This document shows positions 17,452 to 29,828 of a stretch of 64,000 nt of DNA, in pieces (position 1 is the stretch's first letter; every line of letters begins with the position of its first letter). Made by a program: the position numbers and the translations under genes. Where the stretch lies: NCBI RefSeq assembly GCF_963975745.1, contig NZ_CAXBIB010000007.1, positions 1 through 64,000 on the forward strand, given 5' to 3'. Under the pieces are notes generated by a model. It saw only the letters and a list, made by a program, of their open reading frames with translations, made no database searches and was not told where the DNA came from. Source of the DNA: Parvibaculum sp963975745 (GTDB taxonomy: Bacteria; Pseudomonadota; Alphaproteobacteria; Parvibaculales; Parvibaculaceae).

Positions 17452-18050
17452 CTTCCCTTTTCCATCCGGTGCCGGCGCACGGCTGCCGGCAGATGAAAAG
17501 CAACCGCCGGAACCACCTCGCAGGGCAATTTCGGCACTAACGCCTTGATTCCACAAGACAAGTTATAGGTCAGTATCCCTGTCTTATTTGCTTGATTCAA
17601 GACCCCCGGTCTGGCATGATCGCGCGGCTGGAAAAGTGCGGCTTTCCCGGCCCGGTCGGCTGGCCGAAATTGAGTATGGCACGCCGATCAGTAAGCCCCC
17701 GCTCCGGGCAACAGGGAGCACCCAGCAGAAAGCTCCGTCAGCGATGACGGCACTGCAAGGGTACGCGAAGGGAGTGTGTTGGCCTTGAGCCGGACTCCGG
17801 CGCGTACCGCTCATCGGACCGCGAAGAGCGATCCGGCAATGATGTGCCTCGTCGGATTCGGCCGGGGCTTTTGCGATAACGCGCGCGATCCGCTAGCGTC
17901 CCCCGCCCCGACGAACCGGGGCTCCGGCCTGAAACGGGCGCCGGGGGCAAGGCGATGCGCGGCCGGGGAATTGATGACGATCGAGGCGACCTGCCTTGGC
18001 ACGGGGAACGCACCCCCGGCGCGGCGGGTCCGGGTGAAGGATGGACGGGT
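17452..18050. other. 599-bp gap upstream of gltB
   Basis: No gene is convincing here on either strand. The part near 17550-17590 is AT-richer and may contain the threonine aldolase promoter. The segment 17701-17808 is densely self-complementary and is listed separately as a candidate structured RNA. Between 17810 and 18035 I see only GC-rich leader sequence, and a GAAGGA ribosome site before the gltB ATG. Confidence 0.5.
17701..17808 (+). other. Candidate structured RNA in the gltB leader
   Basis: Several perfect stems occur in about 110 bases. CCGTCA-GCGA-TGACGG (17735-17750) is a hairpin with a GNRA loop. GCTCC (17701), GGAGC (17715) and GCTCC (17732) allow two mutually exclusive stems. 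GGTACGCG (17760-17767) pairs with CGCGTACC (17801-17808), enclosing a GGAGT/ACTCC stem (17771-17775 with 17794-17798). It does not match any riboswitch consensus I know. It may be a leader element of gltB or an independent small RNA. Confidence 0.35.
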
Positions 18051-22745
<4,695 letters not shown>

Positions 22746-22750
22746 GAGTC

Positions 22751-24169
22751 GTGGGCAAGATCACCGGTTTCCTGGAAATCGATCGGCAGGACCGCAAGTA
22801 CCTGCCGGCCGCCGACCGCGTCAGGAATTACAACGAGTTCGTCATCCCGCTTGCCGAGGAAGCCGTGCGCGACCAGGCGGCGCGCTGCATGGATTGCGGT
22901 ATTCCCTATTGTCACAATGGTTGTCCGGTCAACAATCAGATCCCGGACTGGAACGACCTCGTCTATCATTCCGACTGGGAAGAAGCCTGCCGCAACCTTC
23001 ATTCGACCAACAACTTTCCGGAATTCACCGGGCGCATCTGCCCGGCGCCCTGCGAAGCAAGCTGCACGCTGAACCTCACCGAAGCGCCCGTGACGATCAA
23101 GACGATCGAATGCGCCATTGTCGATCGCGGCTGGAAGGAGGGCTGGATTCAACCGCAACGGCCTTCAGCCAGGACCGGGAAGAAGGTCGCCATTGTCGGC
23201 GCGGGTCCGGCCGGACTGGCCGCCGCCCAGCAGCTCGCGCGGCGCGGCCATGAGGTCCATGTGTTCGAGCGTCAGGCCAAGGCCGGTGGCCTGCTGCGTT
23301 ACGGCATCCCTGACTTCAAGATGGAAAAACACCACATCGATCGCCGCATCGCACAGATGGAAGCGGAAGGGGTGGTTTTCCACTACGGCGCCCATATCGG
23401 CGTCAACAAGAGCGCAAAGGAACTCGATCGCGAATTCGACGCCGTGCTGCTGACCGGCGGGGCGGAAAAGCCGCGCGATCTCGAGGTCGAGGGGCGCAAC
23501 CTCTCCGGCGTTCATTTCGCAATGGAATTCCTGCCGCAGCAGAACCGGCGCGTCTCCGACGAGCCGATCGGACAGGTCGAACCGATCCTGGCCGGCGGCA
23601 AGCATGTTGTCGTCATCGGCGGCGGCGACACGGGCTCGGACTGTATCGGCACCTCGTTCCGCCAGGGGGCCGTGTCGGTGACACAGCTGGAAATCATGCC
23701 GGCACCGCCGGAAAAGGAAAACAAGCTGCTGACCTGGCCCGACTGGCCGCTGAAGATGCGCACCTCCTCGAGTCAGGCCGAGGGCGCGACCCGCGACTTT
23801 GCGGTGATGACGCGGCGCCTTCTCGGCACGGACGGTCATGTCCGCGCCATCGAATGTGTCCGCGTCGACGAGAAGATGCAGGCGATCCCCGGTTCCGAAT
23901 TCGAAATCAAGGCCGATCTCGTGTTGCTGGCCATGGGCTTCGTGCATCCGGTGCATGAAGGCATGCTGAAGGAGCTCGGCGTCGAGCTCGACAAGCGCGG
24001 CAACGTCGCTGCCGATACGGCGACCTACAGATCGTCGCTCGAGAAAATCTTCGCAGCTGGCGACATGCGCCGCGGCCAATCGCTTGTGGTATGGGCGATC
24101 CGCGAAGGCCGGCAGGCTGCCCGCGAGGTAGACCTGTTCCTGATGGGGGAAACCGTATTGCCGCGCTGA
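22751..24169 (+). CDS. gltD: Glutamate synthase small (beta) subunit
   Basis: A 472-residue NADPH-dependent electron-donor subunit. The N-terminal cysteine-rich domain contains CMDCGIPYCHNGCP and CPAPCEASC, which bind [4Fe-4S] clusters. The FAD-binding site is VAIVGAGPAGLAAAQQL and the NADPH site VVVIGGGDTGSDC. The start is GTG 22751 with AGGAG 10 bases upstream; a longer in-frame start would run deep into gltB. A terminator follows at 24191. Together with gltB it forms the GOGAT operon. Confidence 0.95.
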   Translation: MGKITGFLEIDRQDRKYLPAADRVRNYNEFVIPLAEEAVRDQAARCMDCGIPYCHNGCPVNNQIPDWNDLVYHSDWEEACRNLHSTNNFPEFTGRICPAPCEASCTLNLTEAPVTIKTIECAIVDRGWKEGWIQPQRPSARTGKKVAIVGAGPAGLAAAQQLARRGHEVHVFERQAKAGGLLRYGIPDFKMEKHHIDRRIAQMEAEGVVFHYGAHIGVNKSAKELDREFDAVLLTGGAEKPRDLEVEGRNLSGVHFAMEFLPQQNRRVSDEPIGQVEPILAGGKHVVVIGGGDTGSDCIGTSFRQGAVSVTQLEIMPAPPEKENKLLTWPDWPLKMRTSSSQAEGATRDFAVMTRRLLGTDGHVRAIECVRVDEKMQAIPGSEFEIKADLVLLAMGFVHPVHEGMLKELGVELDKRGNVAADTATYRSSLEKIFAAGDMRRGQSLVVWAIREGRQAAREVDLFLMGETVLPR

Positions 24170-24190
24170 CCGCAGGCGCGGATCGAAACG

Positions 24191-24228
24191 GAAAGGCCCC
24201 TGTGAGAATGCTCGCAGGGGCCTTTTTC
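24191..24228 (+). terminator. Intrinsic terminator after gltBD
   Basis: AAAGGCCCCTGTGAG and CTCGCAGGGGCCTTT form a long stem with an AATG loop, followed by a T run. It ends the gltBD transcript 22 bases after the gltD stop. Confidence 0.85.
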
Positions 24229-24260
24229 ATGCAAGGAAAACCGGAAGGGAACCGGGGAAA

Positions 24261-24971
24261 ATGAAATCCGCATATGGCGACTATTTTGATGGCATTCGGG
24301 CCATGCTGCCGCTGCTGCCCGGCGCTGTGCCGTTCGGCATGATCGCGGGCGCCGTTGCGGCCGAAGCCGGATTCGGCACGGCTGCAGGAATCGGACAGTC
24401 GGTCGTGATCTATGCCGGCGCCGCTCAGCTGGCGGCAACGCAACTGGTCGCGGTGGCGGCACCGGCTCTGATCATTGTCCTGACCGGCCTCGTCGTCAAT
24501 CTGCGCTTTGCAATGTACAGCGCCTCGCTTGCCTCACATTTCACCGGCCTTTCATTGCGCCACCGCGCGCTTCTGGCCTACCTGATGACCGATCAGTCCT
24601 ACGCACTGACAGTCGCACGATATGGCGCGGCGGGCAGCGCGGATTCGGCGGCGAAGGCGCGCTTCTATCTGGGCGGCGCCGTCGCGATGTGGATCGTCTG
24701 GCTGAGCGCAACCGCGGCCGGATTCCTGCTCGGAAGCCGCGTGCCGCCAAGCTGGTCGCTCGATTTCTTCGTGCCGCTGAGTTTTCTCGCCCTGCTGGTG
24801 CCCGGCATCCGCGACCGGGCCACCGCCGCGGCAGCGGCGACAGGTGCAGCCGTCGCGGTCATCGCTGCAGGCCTTGTCTTCAATCTGGGGCTCTTTGTTG
24901 CGGCCGCCTGCGGCATTGCAGCCGGCTATCTTGTCGAAACGCGTTACGCCGCCAGGGGAGAACGCAAATGA
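24261..24971 (+). CDS. azlC: AzlC-family branched-chain amino acid exporter, large subunit
   Basis: A 236-residue inner-membrane protein with about seven hydrophobic segments. It carries the AzlC family features: LPGAVPFGMIAG near the N-terminus, then AGAAQLAATQL, NLRFAMYSASL and MTDQSYAL. With AzlD it exports branched-chain amino acids or analogues. It starts 32 bases after the gltBD terminator with a GGGAACCGGGGAAA ribosome region, and overlaps azlD by four bases (ATGA). Confidence 0.87.
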   Translation: MKSAYGDYFDGIRAMLPLLPGAVPFGMIAGAVAAEAGFGTAAGIGQSVVIYAGAAQLAATQLVAVAAPALIIVLTGLVVNLRFAMYSASLASHFTGLSLRHRALLAYLMTDQSYALTVARYGAAGSADSAAKARFYLGGAVAMWIVWLSATAAGFLLGSRVPPSWSLDFFVPLSFLALLVPGIRDRATAAAAATGAAVAVIAAGLVFNLGLFVAAACGIAAGYLVETRYAARGERK

Positions 24972-25294
24972 CCATAACGACGCTCTGGCTGGTGATTGCT
25001 GCCATTGGCATCGGCACCTTCGTTCTGAGGTTTTCCTTCATCGGCTTGTCGGGCCGCATGGCCCTGCCCGATGCGATGACGCGTGCTCTGCGTTTCGTGC
25101 CGGCCGCCGTCCTGAGCGCCATCATTCTGCCGGCGGCCTTGCGCATGCCGGCGGGCGAACTCGATGCTTCCCTCGACAATCCGCGTCTGATTGCCTGCGT
25201 CATTGCGGCTCTGATTGCCTGGATGACCCGAAGCGTCCTGGCCACACTGGCCGTCGGCATGGCAACGCTGTGGGCGCTGCAAGCGCTGCTCTAG
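24968..25294 (+). CDS. azlD: AzlD-family branched-chain amino acid exporter, small subunit
   Basis: A 108-residue membrane protein with three to four hydrophobic segments, including TFVLRFSFIGL, LRFVPAAVLSAIILPA and a C-terminal VLATLAVGMATLWAL, as in AzlD. Its ATG at 24968 lies inside the azlC stop. It is the obligate partner of AzlC. The stop codon shares CTAG (25291-25294) with the convergent small gene. Confidence 0.85.
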   Translation: MTITTLWLVIAAIGIGTFVLRFSFIGLSGRMALPDAMTRALRFVPAAVLSAIILPAALRMPAGELDASLDNPRLIACVIAALIAWMTRSVLATLAVGMATLWALQALL

Positions 25295-25704
25295 CCGGTT
25301 CCTTCGTCAAGCACCCCACGGAGAAATTTCGCGCCTTCGCGAGCGCGGCGCGCCTCGCTATCGAACCGGATCTCGACATCGCGCCAACGCGTCATGCGCC
25401 ACTCGTTCATCTTGTCGCGCGCCGCGATCGACATTGCGCCGACACCCGCCTGCTGCATCTGCCCGTTCCAGGCGGTCGACAACGCCACAATCGTATCCTG
25501 CACCGGCCCGACGCCGAACCCGTTGGTCCATGTGACGAGCCGCTCGCTGTTGAGCACCAGCAGCAATGCCGCCGTGATCCAGAGCGCCCGCGCAAACCGG
25601 GCGACGGCACGCCGCGTATGCTCGGCCATCTGCAACTCGACACGCGAGGCCGCTTCCCAGCCATCCTCGAGGTCAGTTTCGATTTCGCGAATGAGGTCCA
25701 GCAT
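25291..25704 (-). CDS. Small membrane protein at the end of the O-acetylation cassette
   Basis: A 137-residue protein I do not recognise. An N-terminal amphipathic, acidic helix (LIREIETDLEDGWEAASRV) precedes one transmembrane segment (about 41-53, ALWITAALLLVLN). A soluble C-terminal part is rich in charged residues (RDKMNEWRMTRWRD). It starts nine bases after the MBOAT gene stop on the same strand, so co-translation is likely and a structural or assembly role for the acyltransferase complex is a reasonable guess. No enzymatic motif is visible. Confidence 0.65.
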   Translation of the reverse strand: MLDLIREIETDLEDGWEAASRVELQMAEHTRRAVARFARALWITAALLLVLNSERLVTWTNGFGVGPVQDTIVALSTAWNGQMQQAGVGAMSIAARDKMNEWRMTRWRDVEIRFDSEARRAREGAKFLRGVLDEGTG

Positions 25705-25713
25705 GTTTCGGCC

Positions 25714-27165
25714 TCAGAACTGAAAATAGATGAATGGCGCAACGCCTTCGGGCGCGACGGCCCAGATCACCCAGATGCCGCCGCCGAGGATGAGCCCGAG
25801 AACCGGCGACGGCAACCATTGAAGGCCCTGCGCCAGCCAACGCCCAAGATCGCGCGGCGTGAACTGGAAGACCATCGCAAGCGCGATCAGGCCGACCAGG
25901 AACGGCGTCGCGTAAAGGCTGGGATCGGACCAGCGCGCAAAGCCCGCAACATAGCTGCCGGCCGTCGAGAAACTGTCGGCGCGAAAGAATATCCAGGCGA
26001 AGCAGACCAGATGGAACGTCCAGACGACGCCAACGACATGCTGTGCAGCATGGCCGACGGCGCTAACAAACCCGCCGGGATCGCCGTCGGGTGGCGCAAA
26101 CGCGTCGAGCTTGCGCCGCGCGTATCTCTCGATGGCCAACATGCCGCCGTGAAAGGCGCCCCAGAAGACAAAGGTCCAGGCTGCACCGTGCCAGATGCCG
26201 CCGAGGAACATGGTAAGAAACAGATTGCGATAGGTCTTCGCTTCGCCGTGTCGGTTGCCGCCCAGCGGCTTGTAGAGATAGTCGCGCAGCCAGGTGGACA
26301 GCGAAATGTGCCAGCGCCGCCAGAAATCCTGCAGGCTCGAAGCCCGGTAGGGCTGGTTGAAATTCTCGAGGAAGCGATAGCCGAGCAACGCGGCGACGCC
26401 GATGGCGATGTCGCTATAGCCCGAGAAGTCGCAATAGATCTGGATCGCGTATCCATAGACACCGATCAGGAGGTCGAGCGCACCGACCGCAGTCGGGTCG
26501 AAAAACACCGGATCGACAAGTTCGGTCGCCAGATAGTTGGCGATCAGCATCTTCTTGGCGAGGCCTGACAGGATCAGCACGGTGCCGACACCGACATGGG
26601 CGCGGGTCAGCGCGGGTGCCCGATGAAGTTGCGGCAGGAAATCGGCCGCGCGCACGATCGGACCCGCGACGAGCTGCGGGAAGAAGGAGATGTACAGCAT
26701 CAGATTGGCGAGCGAGCGCTCCGGCCGCACATGACCGCGATAGACGTCGACGACATAGGAGATGCCCTGAAAGGTAAAGAAGGAAATGCCGACCGGCAGG
26801 ATCACCTGCATGAAAGGCAGATCGCGTTCGAGCCCGGCCATTTCGAGCAGCGTCGACAGAGAGGTGAGAAAGAAGCCGTAGTATTTGAAGAATCCGAGGA
26901 TAGAGAGACCGCCCGCCACCGCACAGGTAACCACAAGCTTGCGCAGCACCGGATGCGCGGTGCGGGCCAGCGCGAGCCCGGCGGCATAGTTGATCAGCGT
27001 CGAGACCAGCAGCAGCCCCATGAACCGCCAGTCCCACCAGCCATAGAAGAAATAGCTGGCGGCGAGCAGCACAAGCTTGCGCCAATGCGGCGTCCAGCGC
27101 GCGGCCCAGCTGACCGTAAAAACGATCAGGAAAAAAATCCCGAACTCTATGGTCGGAAAAAGCAT
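25714..27165 (-). CDS. MBOAT polysaccharide O-acyltransferase, AlgI-like
   Basis: A 483-residue membrane-bound O-acyltransferase with about ten to twelve hydrophobic segments. Family hallmarks are MLFPTIEFGIFFLIVF at the N-terminus, IQIYCDFSGYSDIAIG, the cytoplasmic DFWRRWHISLSTWLRDYLY and LFLTMFLGGIWHGAAW, whose His is the catalytic histidine. Such proteins pass acetyl groups across the membrane to a periplasmic SGNH acetyltransferase. I start it at ATG 27165, where the family begins. Two SGNH proteins are encoded upstream on the same strand. A TTAA-N7-TTAA box lies 109 bases upstream. No alginate, cellulose or other synthase gene is present in the window. Confidence 0.88.
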   Translation of the reverse strand: MLFPTIEFGIFFLIVFTVSWAARWTPHWRKLVLLAASYFFYGWWDWRFMGLLLVSTLINYAAGLALARTAHPVLRKLVVTCAVAGGLSILGFFKYYGFFLTSLSTLLEMAGLERDLPFMQVILPVGISFFTFQGISYVVDVYRGHVRPERSLANLMLYISFFPQLVAGPIVRAADFLPQLHRAPALTRAHVGVGTVLILSGLAKKMLIANYLATELVDPVFFDPTAVGALDLLIGVYGYAIQIYCDFSGYSDIAIGVAALLGYRFLENFNQPYRASSLQDFWRRWHISLSTWLRDYLYKPLGGNRHGEAKTYRNLFLTMFLGGIWHGAAWTFVFWGAFHGGMLAIERYARRKLDAFAPPDGDPGGFVSAVGHAAQHVVGVVWTFHLVCFAWIFFRADSFSTAGSYVAGFARWSDPSLYATPFLVGLIALAMVFQFTPRDLGRWLAQGLQWLPSPVLGLILGGGIWVIWAVAPEGVAPFIYFQF

Positions 27166-27273
27166 GCCGCCCCGTCGCTTGCGCCCGAATGCATCTCGCC
27201 CAGTCAACCATCAGGGGGGCATGACGGATCCTGGCCATCATCCCCGCACGGGTGGAAAAGCTCAATGTTTCCC

Positions 27274-27289
27274 TTAACTTATGGTTAAC
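27274..27289. promoter_or_regulatory. CtrA-like box upstream of the MBOAT gene
   Basis: TTAA-CTTATGG-TTAAC is an exact match to the alphaproteobacterial CtrA consensus TTAA-N7-TTAAC and also a small inverted repeat. It overlaps the stop codon of the SGNH gene and lies about 110 bases before the MBOAT start, so it may drive or repress an internal promoter. Confidence 0.45.
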
Positions 27290-28586
27290 CACCCGAGATG
27301 GCGGCCGGCCGGCAGAACGCTCCTTCGGTCCCCGTACGCATGGCCATAAGTGCGGTCCATAACGCCTCGCCGAGAAGTGCCGCGCCGGCGGGCCGCAAAT
27401 GCACCCGGTCGGCATAGGCCAGAGGCGGCTCCGCCATGGCCCAGCGATGCACGGCGCAGCGCCCGCCCATTGCGTCGGCGCCGTCCCAGAACCAGGCACC
27501 TCTTTCATCCGCAAGCTCCTGCAGAGCCGCGCGCACGGAGGCAAGCCGGGGCGGCGTCGCCCAGCCATCGCCGCAGGGCTCGCCCTTCCCCTGCCTGGCG
27601 CCGTCAAACGGACCCAGCAAGGCGAACGACGCGTCCGGGACCGCGGACGCGATACGGTCCATCAACCCGCCGACCAGCGCCTTGTAGGCGCCCCTGTCGA
27701 GACCATCGCCGAAGCCCTCATTGGTGCCATATCCGAGAATGACGAGATCGGGCTTCAGCGCCGCAAGTTGCGCCGCGACGATTCCTTCGTCCCAGCGCGT
27801 CGACACGGCGGCCGTCGCCGCGACGATACCGTGACTGTCATAGCGAACGCCCGGACGACCATCGGCCGGTGCAAGTGCAACCGACCATCCGAGCAGATGG
27901 ACAGGCCCGTTGCCGACCGGCCGCAGCACGGCGCGACCCGATGCCGCCGGGACGGTCAGGCGGACAAGCCCGGGCGCATCGCGCCGCGTCGACAGACGGA
28001 ACGGCGCGGCGTCGCCGAGTTTCAGCATGACAGCGCCGGTATCGGGGCCCCCGGCGACTTCCAGCGTGATCGAGTTGAAGGGCGCCGGTCTCTGCAACGT
28101 CGCCACAGCATCGGGCCCTGAGGCGCTAGCGCGGAATCCTTGCAGCCCGAAGGGCCCGTCGCTCGCCTGCGGCAGGCTTGAAACGACGGACCAGGGCCCC
28201 TCCATCGATAATTCGAAGCCGTCCGGCGCGTAGTAACGGAAGGGAACGCCCGGCATCAGCCCGCGGCCGGCATCGCCGAAACGGGCCTGCCAGCGCTGGC
28301 GCAGCGCGCGCGTCAGATGATCGAGCGAGATATGGCTGTCGCCGAGATGCAGCACAGTGAGAGGATACGTGCGGACACCGGCATCGACGGCAGCGATCGC
28401 CGCATGAAAAGATTGAAGCTCCGCAGGCGCAGGCGGACAGTCGTCGCCGCGAACCGGGAGCGGCAGAAGACAGGCGACAACAAGTGCCGCTGCCAGACAG
28501 ATGGCGGCGATACGGGTCGCGTCAGTTGACCGGGCCGGTCCAGCGCCAGTCATCGGATCGGCCGGGGCGTCTGCCCGATGTGTCAT
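27285..28586 (-). CDS. SGNH/GDSL-type periplasmic hydrolase or acetyltransferase
   Basis: A 433-residue exported protein with a hydrophobic anchor or signal peptide (residues about 24-46). The SGNH block I is LTVLHLGDSHIS (Ser nucleophile in GDSH), the block III Asn appears in LGYGTNEG, and the catalytic DxxH is DRVHLRPAGA. A beta-sandwich-like insert of about 150 residues lies between blocks I and III. This block order resembles AlgX/AlgJ and PatB-type O-acetyltransferases more than simple esterases. ATG 28586 has GGGAG upstream and overlaps the preceding gene by 65 bases; ATG 28553 is an alternative. Confidence 0.72.
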   Translation of the reverse strand: MTHRADAPADPMTGAGPARSTDATRIAAICLAAALVVACLLPLPVRGDDCPPAPAELQSFHAAIAAVDAGVRTYPLTVLHLGDSHISLDHLTRALRQRWQARFGDAGRGLMPGVPFRYYAPDGFELSMEGPWSVVSSLPQASDGPFGLQGFRASASGPDAVATLQRPAPFNSITLEVAGGPDTGAVMLKLGDAAPFRLSTRRDAPGLVRLTVPAASGRAVLRPVGNGPVHLLGWSVALAPADGRPGVRYDSHGIVAATAAVSTRWDEGIVAAQLAALKPDLVILGYGTNEGFGDGLDRGAYKALVGGLMDRIASAVPDASFALLGPFDGARQGKGEPCGDGWATPPRLASVRAALQELADERGAWFWDGADAMGGRCAVHRWAMAEPPLAYADRVHLRPAGAALLGEALWTALMAMRTGTEGAFCRPAAISGG

Positions 28587-29499
28587 AGACGAAAGACTCC
28601 CGGGCAACGGATTCAACAGCCGCGGGCACTTCCGGTACCGGCGGCACCGCCTCGGCGACGCGAACCGCCGCATATCCGCTTTCGATGTCGGCCAGTATGG
28701 CATCTGCCATGCGGGCACCCAGCAATTCGTAGCCCGGCATCGTGAAATGAATACCGTCCTCGGCGCGCAACAGCCGCGTGCGGCCGAAACGATCGGCACC
28801 ATAGGCCGTGTAGGCGCCGCTCTCATCGGTCGCGAGGCCTTGGGTGCTGACGAAGGCAACGCCATTGGCACGGGCACGATCTTCGAAGATCTGGTTGAAC
28901 TGCGCCATGTCGCCGCCGAAGCGCGGGCTGCGCATCACCGGCAGTTCGAGCCAGTAGATACGGGCCCCCGTTGCCTGCAGCGTCGCGGTGAACTGATCGA
29001 CGCGCCGCTCATAGATCTCGCGCCAGCCCGGCTCGAAAAGCGCATGGCGCTTGCCTTTTTCGACGATCGGCTGGCGGTCGTTGGTGCCCATCACGACGAC
29101 GGCGATGTCGATCCGGGTCTCGGCCGCGATCTCGCGCACCGCTGCGTTCCAGTCGTAATAATCGGCGCGCGAGAAGCCGGTGGCGACGCGCGATTTCTTG
29201 ATGACCGTGAAGCGCTTGTCCTGTCGCAGCACGTGGTAGAGCCCGGCCCATGTCCCGTCGCCGAGCGAATCGCCCATCACGACGACGTTGTAACGTCTTG
29301 ATTGAACGGGCTTTTCGGCAACGGGCGGCGGCTCATCGCTGTCGACCAGCGCCGCGCTTTCGACGCGCACCGGCGTCAGCTGCAGCGGCTCGGCGGCCGC
29401 CGAAGCCCACCAGAACAGCAGCAACGGCAGTACGAGTCCTGCCATCAGCGCAAGGCGCCAAGCCTGATCTTCCTGCGCTTTTGCGGCGCGCGCTTGCAT
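28522..29499 (-). CDS. DUF459/SGNH-family periplasmic protein
   Basis: A 325-residue protein with an N-terminal signal anchor (residues about 16-36). The SGNH core follows: VVVMGDSLGDG (block I), VVVMGTNDRQ (block III) and EDGIHFTMPGYELLGARM (DxxH). DUF459 members are typical neighbours of MBOAT genes in alphaproteobacteria. It is first in a leftward run of four genes and overlaps the second SGNH gene. It probably acetylates, or trims acetyl groups from, an exported polysaccharide in the periplasm. The start follows a CGGGGA ribosome site. The C-terminal tail is proline-rich. Confidence 0.78.
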   Translation of the reverse strand: MQARAAKAQEDQAWRLALMAGLVLPLLLFWWASAAAEPLQLTPVRVESAALVDSDEPPPVAEKPVQSRRYNVVVMGDSLGDGTWAGLYHVLRQDKRFTVIKKSRVATGFSRADYYDWNAAVREIAAETRIDIAVVVMGTNDRQPIVEKGKRHALFEPGWREIYERRVDQFTATLQATGARIYWLELPVMRSPRFGGDMAQFNQIFEDRARANGVAFVSTQGLATDESGAYTAYGADRFGRTRLLRAEDGIHFTMPGYELLGARMADAILADIESGYAAVRVAEAVPPVPEVPAAVESVARESFVYDTSGRRPGRSDDWRWTGPVN

Positions 29500-29519
29500 C
29501 GCTGTCCCCGAAAACCCCG

Positions 29520-29544
29520 AAAACGTCCCGGAACGGGCCGTTTT
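29520..29544. promoter_or_regulatory. 25-bp interrupted palindrome before the DUF459 gene
   Basis: AAAACG-T-CCCG-GAA-CGGG-C-CGTTTT is symmetric except for the T/C pair and the three-base centre. It lies 21 bases upstream of the start codon, suiting an operator or a hairpin at the ribosome site. Confidence 0.35.
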
Positions 29545-29697
29545 GCGCCACCTTGCGGCGCTTCATCATCCACATTCCTGCAGAGGCCGTGCCCCGGCCC
29601 GCGCCTCAAAACGGGACAAAGTCTAGTCGGTGGGGCCACCATTGCCTAGAGCGCGGCACAGCGATGCGACAGCGCAAAAAAGGGCAAAGCCCCCCTC

Positions 29698-29799
29698 TGT
29701 CACGCAACTGTCAAAAATCTGTCACAAAAGGAGCGGCGCGACGGCGCGGCCAGCACTTGTCCCCGGGGGATAAGTCGCCGCGAAAAAACTTGTCCCCGG
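29698..29799. repeat. Phased direct repeats
   Basis: TGTCA occurs three times at exactly 11-base spacing (29698, 29709, 29720), each preceded by C. ACTTGTCCCCGG then occurs twice (29755 and 29788), 33 bases apart. Both spacings place copies on one face of the helix. Confidence 0.45.
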
Positions 29800-29828
29800 T
29801 TTCGCCGCAAGACACCGATCCGCGCCAC

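Larger units (their letters stand above)
29500..29828. other. 329-bp regulatory gap upstream of the O-acetylation cassette
   Basis: There is no gene in either strand. The gap separates the end of the VWA gene from the start of the DUF459 gene, both leftward, so it should hold the cassette promoter. It contains a 25-bp interrupted palindrome and two families of helically phased direct repeats, listed separately. Confidence 0.5.

Noticed and set aside
17677..17695. TGGCAC as a sigma-54 promoter for gltB
   Set aside because: The matching TTGC element is missing at the required distance (TCAG is found instead).
17701..17808. Identification as SRP RNA, 6S RNA or a glycine/SAM-II riboswitch
   Set aside because: The conserved loops and boxes of these RNAs are not present; only generic stem structure is visible.
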